Below, one piece after another: positions 34,405 through 42,519 of a stretch of DNA of 42,697 nt (position 1 is its first letter; every line of letters starts with the position of its first letter). A program made the position numbers and the translations under genes. The stretch is taken from assembly GCA_038222225.1 (NCBI GenBank), contig JBBRHV010000017.1:1-42697 (forward strand). The letters are read 5' to 3'. The notes below the pieces were generated by a model, which worked only from the letters and a program-made list of their open reading frames with translations, had not been told where the DNA came from and made no database searches. The DNA comes from JAKLFA01 sp038222225. Lineage in GTDB: Bacteria > Omnitrophota > Gorgyraeia > Zapsychrales > JANLHA01.

Positions 34405-35630
34405 GGCCTCTCCATAAAAATCACTGAAAAATTATTGCCCCCAAATGCCAAAGAATTATTGAGAGCAATCTTCAATGAATGCTCTCTATATTTATTAGGT
34501 ACACAATCGATATCACATTCTGGGTCCGGCGTCTCATGGTTGATAGTTGGCGGAATCTTCTGATCCTTGATCGCCAGACAACAGGCAATGGACTCAATGG
34601 CAGAGGCTGCCCCCATAGTGTGGCCCAGCATAGACTTTATGGAGCTCACGGGAATACTTTTCAGCTGTCTTCCAAAAACCTTTTTAAAAACCGCGCATTC
34701 GGTCCGGTCATTCTCAGTCGTCCCGGTCCCATGTGCATTAATATAATCAACATTCTCTGCCTCGATACCGGCACTCTTCAAAGCCTTCTGAACGGCCTTG
34801 ATTCCACCTTTGGACTGAGGCTGAGTCAAATGAAAAGCATCAGAGGAAGCTCCACATCCTAAAATTTCGGCATAAATCGAAACACCCCGCTTTTGAGCAT
34901 GTTCAAACTCTTCCAAAACAAGAACCCCTGACCCCTCCCCTGGGATTATACCCTGCCGGCCCTTATCAAAAGGCTGGCATTTTTCTGAAGCAATCGCAAT
35001 CAACCGGTGAAACCCCGTATATGAAATACGGGAAATCGCATCCGAACCGCCTGCCAACATGACATCATTTTTTGCATTTTGTATAAAATCAAAAGCCTGA
35101 CCTAAAGCAAAATTTCCCGCAGCACAGGCGTTTGCAAACATTTTCTGAGGTCCCTTGAAGCCAAACTCGCTCGAAAGAACAGCGGCAATATTATTGGATG
35201 GATACTTGGCAACCGAACTTAGCTCTGCCACTCTTGAGCCATTCGCATAAAATTCCTCATCAAATTTCTCCATGATTTGCGGCTCACCCATGGTTGTCCC
35301 AAAGCACACACCCGCGTCATAATGATTCACAGAATCTTTTATTTCAAACCCGGCATCTTTCAAAGCCATTAACCCGGCGGCAAGCGCCATCTGTGAGGCC
35401 CTCCCGAAAAATTTTAATTTCTCCCTATTAATGAATTGCGCTGGATCAAAATCTTTGACTTCCCCGGCAAATTTGCGGTCATAATCTTTTGGATCAAACC
35501 AACTTACAGGCGTAATCCCGCTCTTCCCCGCCAGCAGATTTTTCCAAAACTCCTGCCAACCAATGCCGATGGAAGAAACAACCCCTAAACCGGTCACCAC
35601 CACTCTGCGTTTTGAACCGTTATTTCTCAT
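34401..35630 (-). CDS. Beta-ketoacyl-ACP synthase, FabF-like
   Basis: 409 aa with the full thiolase-fold ketosynthase layout and an intact Cys-His-His triad: Cys169 in NACAAGNFALG, His300 in NAHGTGTTENDR, and His337 in SMLGHTMGAA. It condenses malonyl-ACP with an acyl chain. It is FabF-like, but it sits with a divergent hotdog protein and a thioester reductase rather than with acpP and fabG, so it may be a dedicated pathway enzyme rather than the housekeeping KAS II. GAGGTG lies before the ATG. Composition is normal in most of the gene, but the C-terminal 150 bases join the AT-rich block of the reductase. Confidence 0.93.
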   Translation of the reverse strand: MRNNGSKRRVVVTGLGVVSSIGIGWQEFWKNLLAGKSGITPVSWFDPKDYDRKFAGEVKDFDPAQFINREKLKFFGRASQMALAAGLMALKDAGFEIKDSVNHYDAGVCFGTTMGEPQIMEKFDEEFYANGSRVAELSSVAKYPSNNIAAVLSSEFGFKGPQKMFANACAAGNFALGQAFDFIQNAKNDVMLAGGSDAISRISYTGFHRLIAIASEKCQPFDKGRQGIIPGEGSGVLVLEEFEHAQKRGVSIYAEILGCGASSDAFHLTQPQSKGGIKAVQKALKSAGIEAENVDYINAHGTGTTENDRTECAVFKKVFGRQLKSIPVSSIKSMLGHTMGAASAIESIACCLAIKDQKIPPTINHETPDPECDIDCVPNKYREHSLKIALNNSLAFGGNNFSVIFMERP

Positions 35631-35679
35631 TTCACACCTCGTATTACGTATGTCGTATTGCGCTTTACGCTCTACTACG

Positions 35680-36126
35680 TTACTTTAAAAACGAATAGAA
35701 TACCTGCACCTCTCCCAACTTTTCATCTGCGCCCGCTGTCATTTGAATATCTGCATAGCCACCGCCGCCCATGATCTTTCCGGACAAAACCTCTAACCGC
35801 AGCACGCCCCCCGCCGCTACCGCTCCCCGGATATCAGCCTTGATCTTGCCCAACACGATCGTGCGCTTCTCCGGAGCCCCGCGCTCGATTAGCGTCTGGT
35901 ACACAAAAAAAGAAGCAGCCTGCGCGGCTGCCTCGATCATCAATGTCTGCGGAAAGATTACAGTCTCATCGGTCTGATGCAGCATATAAAGATCATTGAC
36001 GGTCACCTCTTTGACGGCCGTCAAACCCTTTTCAGCGGTAAAATCTGTAACGCGGTCAATAAATAAAAACGGAAATTTCTGAGGTAAAAGTTTTCGAACA
36101 TAGAGTTGATCAAACACCGCAGGCAT
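35680..36126 (-). CDS. FabZ-like hotdog protein with altered active site
   Basis: 148 aa from MPAVFDQL, with AAAGGGGA about 9 nt upstream. The fold is FabA/FabZ-like: RKLLPQKFPFLFIDRVTDF, TAVKEVTVND, MIEAAAQAASFFVY and VLGKIKADIRGAVAAGG. Two signatures are changed. The LPHRxPFL motif reads LPQKFPFL (Gln16), and the HFPGxPxxPG loop with the catalytic His is not recognisable; His50-Gln51 lies near it. Glu65 in MIEAAAQ is kept. It may be a specialised dehydratase as in aryl-polyene clusters, or a binding or thioesterase protein. It is the first gene after a good promoter, 49 nt before the ketosynthase. Confidence 0.8.
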   Translation of the reverse strand: MPAVFDQLYVRKLLPQKFPFLFIDRVTDFTAEKGLTAVKEVTVNDLYMLHQTDETVIFPQTLMIEAAAQAASFFVYQTLIERGAPEKRTIVLGKIKADIRGAVAAGGVLRLEVLSGKIMGGGGYADIQMTAGADEKLGEVQVFYSFLK

Positions 36127-36209
36127 TGAGCGTTCCCCTTTGAAAATCAAACCCCGCCAGACCACTTAAACGATAATAAATTTATGGATAAATATATATA
36201 GATATTTTC

Positions 36210-36238
36210 AGTATAGAGATGTTTTATAAGAGGGTCAA
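36210..36238 (-). promoter_or_regulatory. Sigma-70 promoter of the hotdog-KS-reductase-kinase cassette
   Basis: On the minus strand TTGACC (36238-36233), exactly 17 nt, TATACT (36215-36210), both near consensus. The start codon is 84 nt downstream of the -10. It shows that the cassette can be transcribed independently of fabH. Confidence 0.75.
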
Positions 36239-36255
36239 TGAGAAAGGAAGAAAAA

Positions 36256-37233
36256 CTACCACCTTACCAAATTCGCCGCCGTAACCAGACCTGCCCCAAA
36301 TGTGACCAGCACAACCACGTTTCCGGGTTTGATCCGTCCCTCTTCAACCGCTTCACACAGCGCGATCGAAACCGCGGCTGCAGAGGTATTGCCGTACTTC
36401 TGGATATTAATAAAAAACTTCTCCATTGGGACTCCGGCGCGCTTGGCCACCGCAGAAATGATCCGGTCATTGGCCTGGTGCGGCACAACACAGTCCACAT
36501 CTTCGAGCTTCAGGCCCGCCTTCTCCACCACCAAGTCGACAGCATCGGCCATCGAGGTTACCGCAACCTTAAAGATCTCCTGACCGTGCATGATAATGGC
36601 AGGTTTATGAATCGTTGTCTGTGCTGGATCCAGCTGATTTGGCTCTTCGTTGTAGACATACAGAAGCTTATGATATTCGCCCGCCGAATGCAGGTACTCT
36701 GAAAGGATACCGCGGCCTTCCTCGACCGGCGCCAAGACACACGCCCCGGCCCCGTCACCAAATAACACGCAGGTGGTGCGGTCATTCCAATCAAGCAGAT
36801 TGGTCATCTTTTCGGCCGCGATAACCAAAGCCGTCTTGTACATCCCTGACAATAAATACTGCTTGGCGGTTGTGATCGCATATAAATATCCAGAACAAGC
36901 CGCGCTCACATCAAAAGCCGCCGCGCTTTTGGCGCCGATGGCTTTCTGAACTTTGCAGGCAACGGATGGAAAATGCTCATCAGGACTGGCGGTGGCGACC
37001 ACGATCAGCTCGATCTCCTCAGCCGGGACCGGCGAGCCGTCAAGAGCGCTTTTGGCAGCCTCGATCGCCATATCCGTGGTGGTTTCATCTTTTCTGGCAA
37101 TATGCCGCTCTTTAATGCCGGTACGGGTGGTAATCCACTCATCCGTAGTTTCAACGATCTGCTCCAAATCCTGATTGGTCAGGATCCGCTGCGGCACATA
37201 TTTTCCGACAGAAACAATCCCTATATTTTTCAT
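36256..37233 (-). CDS. fabH: Beta-ketoacyl-ACP synthase III
   Basis: Starts fatty-acid synthesis by condensing acetyl-CoA (or a branched acyl-CoA) with malonyl-ACP. 325 aa, the usual length. The catalytic triad is Cys113 in DVSAACSGYLYA, His252 in VPHQANDRI and Asn282 in QKYGNTSAAA. The N-terminal ETTDEWITTRTGIKER is typical of the family. The start overlaps the plsX stop by 4 nt (ATGA). In many bacteria fabD, fabG and acpP follow directly; here the next gene is a promoter-driven cassette of different type. Confidence 0.98.
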   Translation of the reverse strand: MKNIGIVSVGKYVPQRILTNQDLEQIVETTDEWITTRTGIKERHIARKDETTTDMAIEAAKSALDGSPVPAEEIELIVVATASPDEHFPSVACKVQKAIGAKSAAAFDVSAACSGYLYAITTAKQYLLSGMYKTALVIAAEKMTNLLDWNDRTTCVLFGDGAGACVLAPVEEGRGILSEYLHSAGEYHKLLYVYNEEPNQLDPAQTTIHKPAIIMHGQEIFKVAVTSMADAVDLVVEKAGLKLEDVDCVVPHQANDRIISAVAKRAGVPMEKFFINIQKYGNTSAAAVSIALCEAVEEGRIKPGNVVVLVTFGAGLVTAANLVRW

Positions 37234-38228
37234 GCGAAACGTCCAATCTCTTTACGCATATGATCCATGACTTTATGTTCAACCTCGCGGCGGGCAGCAC
37301 GGATAGCATTTTTAATGGCCTTGGCATCCGAACGGCCATGACTGATCATCACCACTCCATCAACCCCCAAGAGCGGCGCTCCCCCGTATTCCGAATAATC
37401 TGCATAACGTTTGATCTCTTTGAGCCGAGACTGCATCAGCCAAGCGCCCAGCATCGCCATGGGGCTTTTTTTCAGCTCCCTCTTTAACAGTGCGATCGCT
37501 GATTCAACCAAACTCTCCGACACCTTCAAAACGACATTGCCGACAAATCCATCACAAATAATACAATCGCAATCACCCCGATAAATCCCGCTGCCTTCCA
37601 CGTTGCCGATAAAATTATCCGGAAGGCGTTCCGACAGCATACGGTGAATCTCTTTCACAAAATCTGTTCCCTTGGTCTCCTCTTCACCGACGTTCAGAAG
37701 GCCAACCTTGGGGTTTTCAATTCCAAGCATGTCCCGCGCATAGACATGGGCCATGAGGGCTGACTGGACCAAATGCTGAGGCTTGGGGTCGGTATTGGCA
37801 CCGACATCCAGGACGAGGGAAAAACCGGTAAGCGTCGGCAGAACCGCTCCGATCGCCGGACGCTCGACACCTTCCATCATCCCCAAAAAGACGGTTGCAG
37901 CGGCCACCACAGCGCCCGTATTGCCGGCGGAAATAAAACCCTTGCACTCCGGGTCATTCTTTAAAAGGTTAATACCGACTGAAATGGAAGAATTACGTTT
38001 TCGGCGGATCGTGATCGTTGCCGGGTCATTCATCGCAACCACATCCGGCGCATCAACAATGCTGACCAACTCCTGAGGATAATCATACTGTTTCAGCTCT
38101 TGGCCAATACGTTCCTGCGGGCCGACCAAAACAACACCAATTCCATATTCTTTAACCGCCTGAATTGCGCCATCCACAACTGTCTGCGGCGCGTGATCTC
38201 CACCCATAGCATCAACAACGATTTTCAT
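37230..38228 (-). CDS. plsX: Phosphate acyltransferase PlsX
   Basis: Converts acyl-ACP to acyl-phosphate for glycerol-3-phosphate acylation in phospholipid synthesis; peripheral membrane enzyme. 332 aa from MKIVVDAMGGDHAPQ, with a GGGGG ribosome site; a longer in-frame start exists but precedes the family N-terminus. Hallmarks: DAMGGDHAP, SISVGINLLK, GFISAGNTGAVVAAA, LLNVGEEETKG, and CDGFVGNVVLK. It follows rpmF after 151 nt and overlaps fabH, the standard order in many phyla. Confidence 0.97.
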   Translation of the reverse strand: MKIVVDAMGGDHAPQTVVDGAIQAVKEYGIGVVLVGPQERIGQELKQYDYPQELVSIVDAPDVVAMNDPATITIRRKRNSSISVGINLLKNDPECKGFISAGNTGAVVAAATVFLGMMEGVERPAIGAVLPTLTGFSLVLDVGANTDPKPQHLVQSALMAHVYARDMLGIENPKVGLLNVGEEETKGTDFVKEIHRMLSERLPDNFIGNVEGSGIYRGDCDCIICDGFVGNVVLKVSESLVESAIALLKRELKKSPMAMLGAWLMQSRLKEIKRYADYSEYGGAPLLGVDGVVMISHGRSDAKAIKNAIRAARREVEHKVMDHMRKEIGRFA

Positions 38229-38379
38229 AAAACCCCCGCATTTCGTCACCGTATTGCGTGTTTCCAAAAATAGCCCGTCAACCTGCCGTTACCGTGTGAT
38301 TTTACTCATACCCGTATCCTCCAACCGCAACTGACACGCAAAAAATGTCCTCTGCGAAATACGAGCAGCTCAGCTCCTT

Positions 38380-38580
38380 TTAAGCTTTCGCCTTTGCTTC
38401 TTTCACTTCAATCGTCACGACCATGTTGTTCTTATAATGGCCGCAATACGGACAAACTCTGTGTGAAATCACCTGTTTGCCGCAATGACTGCATGGCTGC
38501 GTATTGGCTAAAACAATGCCCTGATGCGTACGGCGTTTACGTGATCGCTGTTTCGAATGTTGTCTTTTTGGATTTGGCAT
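38380..38580 (-). CDS. rpmF: Ribosomal protein L32
   Basis: 66 aa component of the large ribosomal subunit. The N-terminus MPNPKRQHSKQRSRKRRTH is diagnostic, followed by a zinc ribbon of the four-cysteine type: CSHCGK and CPYCGHY. The C-terminal tail VEVKEAKAKA is a normal length variation. GGAG lies 6 nt before the ATG. It stands between yceD and plsX, the usual position. Confidence 0.98.
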   Translation of the reverse strand: MPNPKRQHSKQRSRKRRTHQGIVLANTQPCSHCGKQVISHRVCPYCGHYKNNMVVTIEVKEAKAKA

Positions 38581-38700
38581 ATCTATCTCCGTTGTTGTAT
38601 TAACTCTTTATATTCACTGCCTGTTATAGGAACATGAAAAATGGATCGAAAAATGTGGAACCGTCAAAACCGCTTCGATTCTCCATCGTCCATCCTCTTC

Positions 38701-39108
38701 TTAAACACATTTACATTGTCTCCGATTCAGATTCTGTCCGCACTGCGCGCATAAACCTTTACACTTTTCACTGCAAAGCGCAAACACCGAATTCGCAATG
38801 ATCAATTCTTCTCTCAACTCATTCTTAAAATCAATCTCCTCCGTTGAGGACTCCACATCAAAGGCAAGATCAAATTGATTGTGTTTCTCGACTTCAAAAT
38901 CGATCAAACAGCGTGAGCAGGTCAGTCCATAAGTTGCCTGCGTCGCAAATGTCGCCAAGACTTCATCCCCGGCACGGGTAAAAACCGCCTCCACCGCGAC
39001 CGGACTCTTAATTTTTAACGCATCCGCAGGAATATCCAAATCTTGGGCGATGAACACGAAACTGTGTTCTAGCCCCACATCCGAAATATTCCGCAAAAGA
39101 ATTTTCAT
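38701..39108 (-). CDS. yceD: DUF177 (YceD) family protein
   Basis: 135 aa. The family is found beside rpmF in most bacteria and is linked to 23S rRNA or ribosome assembly. Key features are CSRCL in the middle, the acidic EEIDFKNELREEL segment, and the C-terminal cysteine cluster C-x3-CKGLCAQCGQNLN-x4-CKC, a probable metal site. It overlaps the coaD stop by 4 nt. The gap to rpmF is 120 nt and has no clear hairpin. The gene symbol is the E. coli name; the exact biochemical role remains unsettled. Confidence 0.93.
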   Translation of the reverse strand: MKILLRNISDVGLEHSFVFIAQDLDIPADALKIKSPVAVEAVFTRAGDEVLATFATQATYGLTCSRCLIDFEVEKHNQFDLAFDVESSTEEIDFKNELREELIIANSVFALCSEKCKGLCAQCGQNLNRRQCKCV

Positions 39109-39587
39109 GATTTAAGACGACTCTTCAGTTTCGCTTCCACATTCGGAGGAACAAAACTTGAGATGTCCGCCCCCAGCATTGCCGATTCTTTCAGCAGCTT
39201 GGACGATAAAAACGAAAACTGTTCGGAGGGCATCAAAAACACAGTTTCAACATCATCTGCCAAACGCCGGTTGGTTAAAGCCATCTGAAATTCATACTCA
39301 AAATCCGAGACCATTCTTAATCCTCGGATCAGCACATTGATCCCATGCGCTCTGGCAAAATCAACCACCAGTCCATCGAACGCTATAATTTCGACATTTT
39401 CCAGTCCTGTAACCGACTCAGTCAACATTTGAAACCGCTCATCTTTATCAAACAATGGCTTTTTGTGATAATTGCTGGCGACCGCCACTACCACTTTATC
39501 AAAGATCCGCGCAGCGCGGCCGATCAGATCAATATGCCCATAGGTTACCGGATCGAACGAACCTGGATAAAGCGCGACACGTTTCAT
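39105..39587 (-). CDS. coaD: Phosphopantetheine adenylyltransferase
   Basis: Makes dephospho-CoA from 4'-phosphopantetheine and ATP, the fourth step of CoA synthesis. About 160 aa from MKRVALYPGSFDP; an adjacent ATG at 39590 is equally possible because AAGGAACGG serves both. The GSFDPVTYGHIDLI signature has the nucleotide-binding T-x-G-H motif, and later LIRGLRMVSDFEYEFQMA and FSFLSSKLLKE are typical of the family. It supplies CoA for the plsX-fabH steps encoded next to it. It lies 19 nt after rsmD and overlaps yceD, so these form a tight operon. Confidence 0.97.
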   Translation of the reverse strand: MKRVALYPGSFDPVTYGHIDLIGRAARIFDKVVVAVASNYHKKPLFDKDERFQMLTESVTGLENVEIIAFDGLVVDFARAHGINVLIRGLRMVSDFEYEFQMALTNRRLADDVETVFLMPSEQFSFLSSKLLKESAMLGADISSFVPPNVEAKLKSRLKS

Positions 39588-39606
39588 CATTCCGTTCCTT
39601 TTGAAA

Positions 39607-40191
39607 TCAATTTTCAAGCTTTTCAGCTGGTTTTGCGCCATAAATAGATAGATAGGAGTTCCCATACTTGCGCTGCGTGATCTCTTCAAAATCATGCTCA
39701 CAACGCGGAAGCCCCTCGCGCTTTCCAAACTCTGCCACAATTCGGAAATTGGGCTGTAATATATCATAGGCTGAGAGGGTTTTCAAGGTCTTTTTTGCCA
39801 GACCAGCGTCGTATGGTGGATCAAAATAAACCACGTCAAACCGGCGATTTTGCCGGGCCATCATTTTGATCGTCACAAAGACATCCGCGCCGAAAACCTC
39901 ACAGATCCGTCCGTCTTGCCTGGGCTGATCCAAGCCGAAACGCTCTAAATTAGCCCGAATCGTTTCTAGGCATTTGGCGTCCTTTTCCACCATGACCACT
40001 TCCTGGGCCCCGGATGAAAATGCCTCAAAGCCGATCGCCCCGCTTCCGGAAAAAAGGTCCAGCACCCTCAATCCCGAAAAATCATGCCCCAAAAGGTCAA
40101 AAATCGCCTTACGAGTCAAATTCTGAGTCGGCCTAATAGAAGCCGGCATATAAAAATTGCGCCCTTTAAATTCACCTGTCAAAATTTTCAT
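39607..40191 (-). CDS. rsmD: 16S rRNA (guanine(966)-N(2))-methyltransferase
   Basis: 194 aa from MKILTGEFKGRNF, with GGAAGG about 7 nt upstream. SAM-binding motif I is VLDLFSGSGAIGFEA; RPTQNLTRKAIFDLLG is the family's RPT-x-x-R-x-E segment; the catalytic DPPY is in VVYFDPPYDAG. It methylates G966 of 16S rRNA in the small subunit. coaD and rsmD are adjacent in many bacteria. Upstream is the inverted repeat and octamer array before recG, so its own promoter may lie in or beyond that stretch. Confidence 0.95.
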   Translation of the reverse strand: MKILTGEFKGRNFYMPASIRPTQNLTRKAIFDLLGHDFSGLRVLDLFSGSGAIGFEAFSSGAQEVVMVEKDAKCLETIRANLERFGLDQPRQDGRICEVFGADVFVTIKMMARQNRRFDVVYFDPPYDAGLAKKTLKTLSAYDILQPNFRIVAEFGKREGLPRCEHDFEEITQRKYGNSYLSIYGAKPAEKLEN

Positions 40192-40219
40192 GAAACATCC
40201 TTCCTTAAAAAAGTCACTA

Positions 40220-40342
40220 GGACACTGTGACACTAAAAAACCAAACCCTCGACCTTTATAACCCTATCTCTAAGATACCAGTGCCTTAGTGCCTTAGTGC
40301 CTTAGTGCCTTAGTGCCTTAGTGCCTTAGTATCACAGTGTCC
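40220..40342. repeat. 17-bp inverted repeat enclosing six 8-bp tandem repeats
   Basis: The right arm TTAGTATCACAGTGTCC (40326-40342) is complementary to 40220-40236 at 16 of 17 positions. The 89-nt middle holds GTGCCTTA six times without a break (40281-40328); the last unit overlaps the right arm. It fills the gap between recG and rsmD. It could form a large hairpin and is a likely slippage hotspot. Confidence 0.85.
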
Positions 40343-40344
40343 TT

Positions 40345-42426
40345 CTAGCCCGCTTCCACATTCTCCAAATACCCCGGAAAACGCTGCGCAATGACCGCCT
40401 TTAAACCCGCGTTCTGCGGTTCGATCAAATTGGGATCCTTATGAATCGCCTCCTGAGCCTCCGTGCGGGCCAGCTCCAAGATGTCGATCTGGCGGATCGG
40501 ATTAGTAAACTTCAGCTCATTAAGGCCATGCTGATGGCGGCCGAAATAATGCCCGGGTCCGCGGATTTCTAAATCTTTTTGCGCGATCACAAAACCATCC
40601 CGCGTTGAAACGATCGCATCGAGCCTCGCCAGCCCTTCTTCGGTCGTTGGATCCGCAACTAAAAAACACAACCCATTTTTTCCGCCCCGGCCGATACGGC
40701 CGCGCAGCTGATGCAGCTGAGACAAGCCGAACCGTTCCGCATGCTCGATCACCATGACGCTGGCATTCGGCACATCGATCCCGACCTCCAGCACCGTTGT
40801 CGCAACAAGCAGATCCAGTTCCCTCTTTCTAAACTTCCGCATGACATCTTCGGCCTCGGACTTTTTCATCTGGCCGTGCACCAGACCAAGGCGGAATTCT
40901 TTAAAAACTTTACTGCGGAGCTGCCGATACATCGTCTCCGCCGCCTTTAGATCCAGCGTCTCCGATTCCTCCACCAGCGGATAAATAATATAAGCCTGCT
41001 CACCGGACCTGAGAATATTCTTAACCCGGAGGTAGACATCATCGGCCTGCTCCGTCGGGAAAATGCTCGTCGTCACCTCTCCCCGGCCCGGAGGCATTTC
41101 ATCGATCGTGGAAACATCCAAATCACCGAATAGCGTTAAACTCAAAGTCCGGGGAATCGGCGTTGCCGTCATCACCAGAACATCGGGACAGGTTCCCTTC
41201 GCTGAAAGAAGCGCCCTCTGCTTTACGCCGAATTTGTGCTGCTCATCAATCACCGCAAAACTCAAACGCGGAATGGAAACCCCTTCGCTTAAAAGGGCAT
41301 GCGTCCCGACAACCAGATCGATCTTCCCCTCTGCCAGCTGTTCATGCACCAGCGTATGTTCGGCGCGGCTCATGCTGCCCACCAACAGCGCAACACGCAT
41401 CTCACTCAAAGGCCCATCGGATAACAAATTTTGAATATTCTCAAAATGCTGCCGAGCAAGAACTTCCGTCGGAGTCATAATCGCCGCCTGACGATGGTTA
41501 CGGTATGCGGCAACACACCCGAATAAAGCAACCACGGTTTTCCCCGACCCGACATCTCCCTGCAGCAACCGCAGCATCGGAGACCCCTTCTGCATATCCC
41601 CGGCCATTTCATGAATGACCCGTCTCTGCGCGCCGGTCAGGGAAAATGGCAGCTGCTCCGTAAACTCAGCAAGAATCTCTTGAGTGATCGCATGCTCAAC
41701 GCCCGGCCGGCGTACAATACTTAGCCTCCGGCAGATCACTGAGATCTGAAACAGAAAAAACTCCTCAAACGAAATCCGGCGAAAGGCCTCCAACTGTTCG
41801 TCCATGCTTTCCGGAAAATGTAAATTTGCTATACTCCGCCGAGCATTAGGCAAATGATGCTTATTGCGTAACCAGACCGGAAGGACATCCTCCAGTTCAT
41901 CCAAATGCTGCTCCAGCACCGCCGCGACGACTTTACGCAAATACCGCTGGGTCATTCCGCGGGTCAATGGATAAATCGGAACAATGCGGCCCATATTGAA
42001 TTTTTCATCATCCTGATCAATGATCTCATATTCCGGCGAGATCATCTGCAAACGGTTCTTATAAACATCCACCTTGCCGTAAAGCACCACCCGCCGTCCG
42101 ACTTTAAAATAATGCATCAAATATGGCTGATTAAACCAGACCGCCGTGATCTGCCCTGACCCATCATGGATCACCGCCTCATAGACATGTTTGCGGTTAT
42201 AGAAACTGCGCCGGGCGGATTGATGAAGGACATCCCCCGCAACAGCCTGAAACTCACCGGCACGCACACTTTTAAGCGGAACCATCCGGCTGCGGTCTTC
42301 ATAACGCCGGGGAAATAAATACAGCAGGTCCTCAATACTTTCCACGCCTAAATTGGAAAATAAGATCTTCCTCTTTGGCCCTACGCCTTTAACATATTGA
42401 ATAGAGGTGGTGGCTAGCTTATTCAT
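40345..42426 (-). CDS. recG: ATP-dependent DNA helicase RecG
   Basis: Branch-migration helicase that remodels stalled forks and recombination intermediates. 693 aa from MNKLATTSIQYVKGVGP, the same length as in E. coli. An N-terminal wedge domain (about 1-150, with IQYVKGVGPKR and an OB fold) precedes helicase motifs: Walker A QGDVGSGKT, DEQH in VIDEQHKFG, TATPIPRT, and the C-terminal QLRGRIGRGG. No strong ribosome site precedes the ATG; the start is chosen by homology. recG-rsmD-coaD is a recognised order. The gene is bordered on both sides by inverted-repeat DNA. Confidence 0.98.
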   Translation of the reverse strand: MNKLATTSIQYVKGVGPKRKILFSNLGVESIEDLLYLFPRRYEDRSRMVPLKSVRAGEFQAVAGDVLHQSARRSFYNRKHVYEAVIHDGSGQITAVWFNQPYLMHYFKVGRRVVLYGKVDVYKNRLQMISPEYEIIDQDDEKFNMGRIVPIYPLTRGMTQRYLRKVVAAVLEQHLDELEDVLPVWLRNKHHLPNARRSIANLHFPESMDEQLEAFRRISFEEFFLFQISVICRRLSIVRRPGVEHAITQEILAEFTEQLPFSLTGAQRRVIHEMAGDMQKGSPMLRLLQGDVGSGKTVVALFGCVAAYRNHRQAAIMTPTEVLARQHFENIQNLLSDGPLSEMRVALLVGSMSRAEHTLVHEQLAEGKIDLVVGTHALLSEGVSIPRLSFAVIDEQHKFGVKQRALLSAKGTCPDVLVMTATPIPRTLSLTLFGDLDVSTIDEMPPGRGEVTTSIFPTEQADDVYLRVKNILRSGEQAYIIYPLVEESETLDLKAAETMYRQLRSKVFKEFRLGLVHGQMKKSEAEDVMRKFRKRELDLLVATTVLEVGIDVPNASVMVIEHAERFGLSQLHQLRGRIGRGGKNGLCFLVADPTTEEGLARLDAIVSTRDGFVIAQKDLEIRGPGHYFGRHQHGLNELKFTNPIRQIDILELARTEAQEAIHKDPNLIEPQNAGLKAVIAQRFPGYLENVEAG

Positions 42427-42433
42427 AATCGAG

Positions 42434-42516
42434 GACACAAGACACAACGGGGAACGGGGAAAACTAGAGACCAACAAAGAACATCCAGTTTTTTTGACTT
42501 TCCTGTGTCCTGTGTC
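42434..42516. repeat. Pair of short tandem words forming an inverted repeat upstream of recG
   Basis: GACACAA twice (42434-42447), then CGGGGAA twice (42448-42461), and CTGTGTC twice (42503-42516). The first and last are inverted relatives, so GACACAxGACACA can pair with TGTGTCxTGTGTC. It lies between recG and the Minf_1886-type gene. Confidence 0.65.
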
Positions 42517-42519
42517 AAT

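Noticed and set aside
40281..40328. Possible CRISPR array
   Set aside because: Six 8-bp units are directly adjacent with no spacers and no cas gene nearby; it is a simple tandem repeat.
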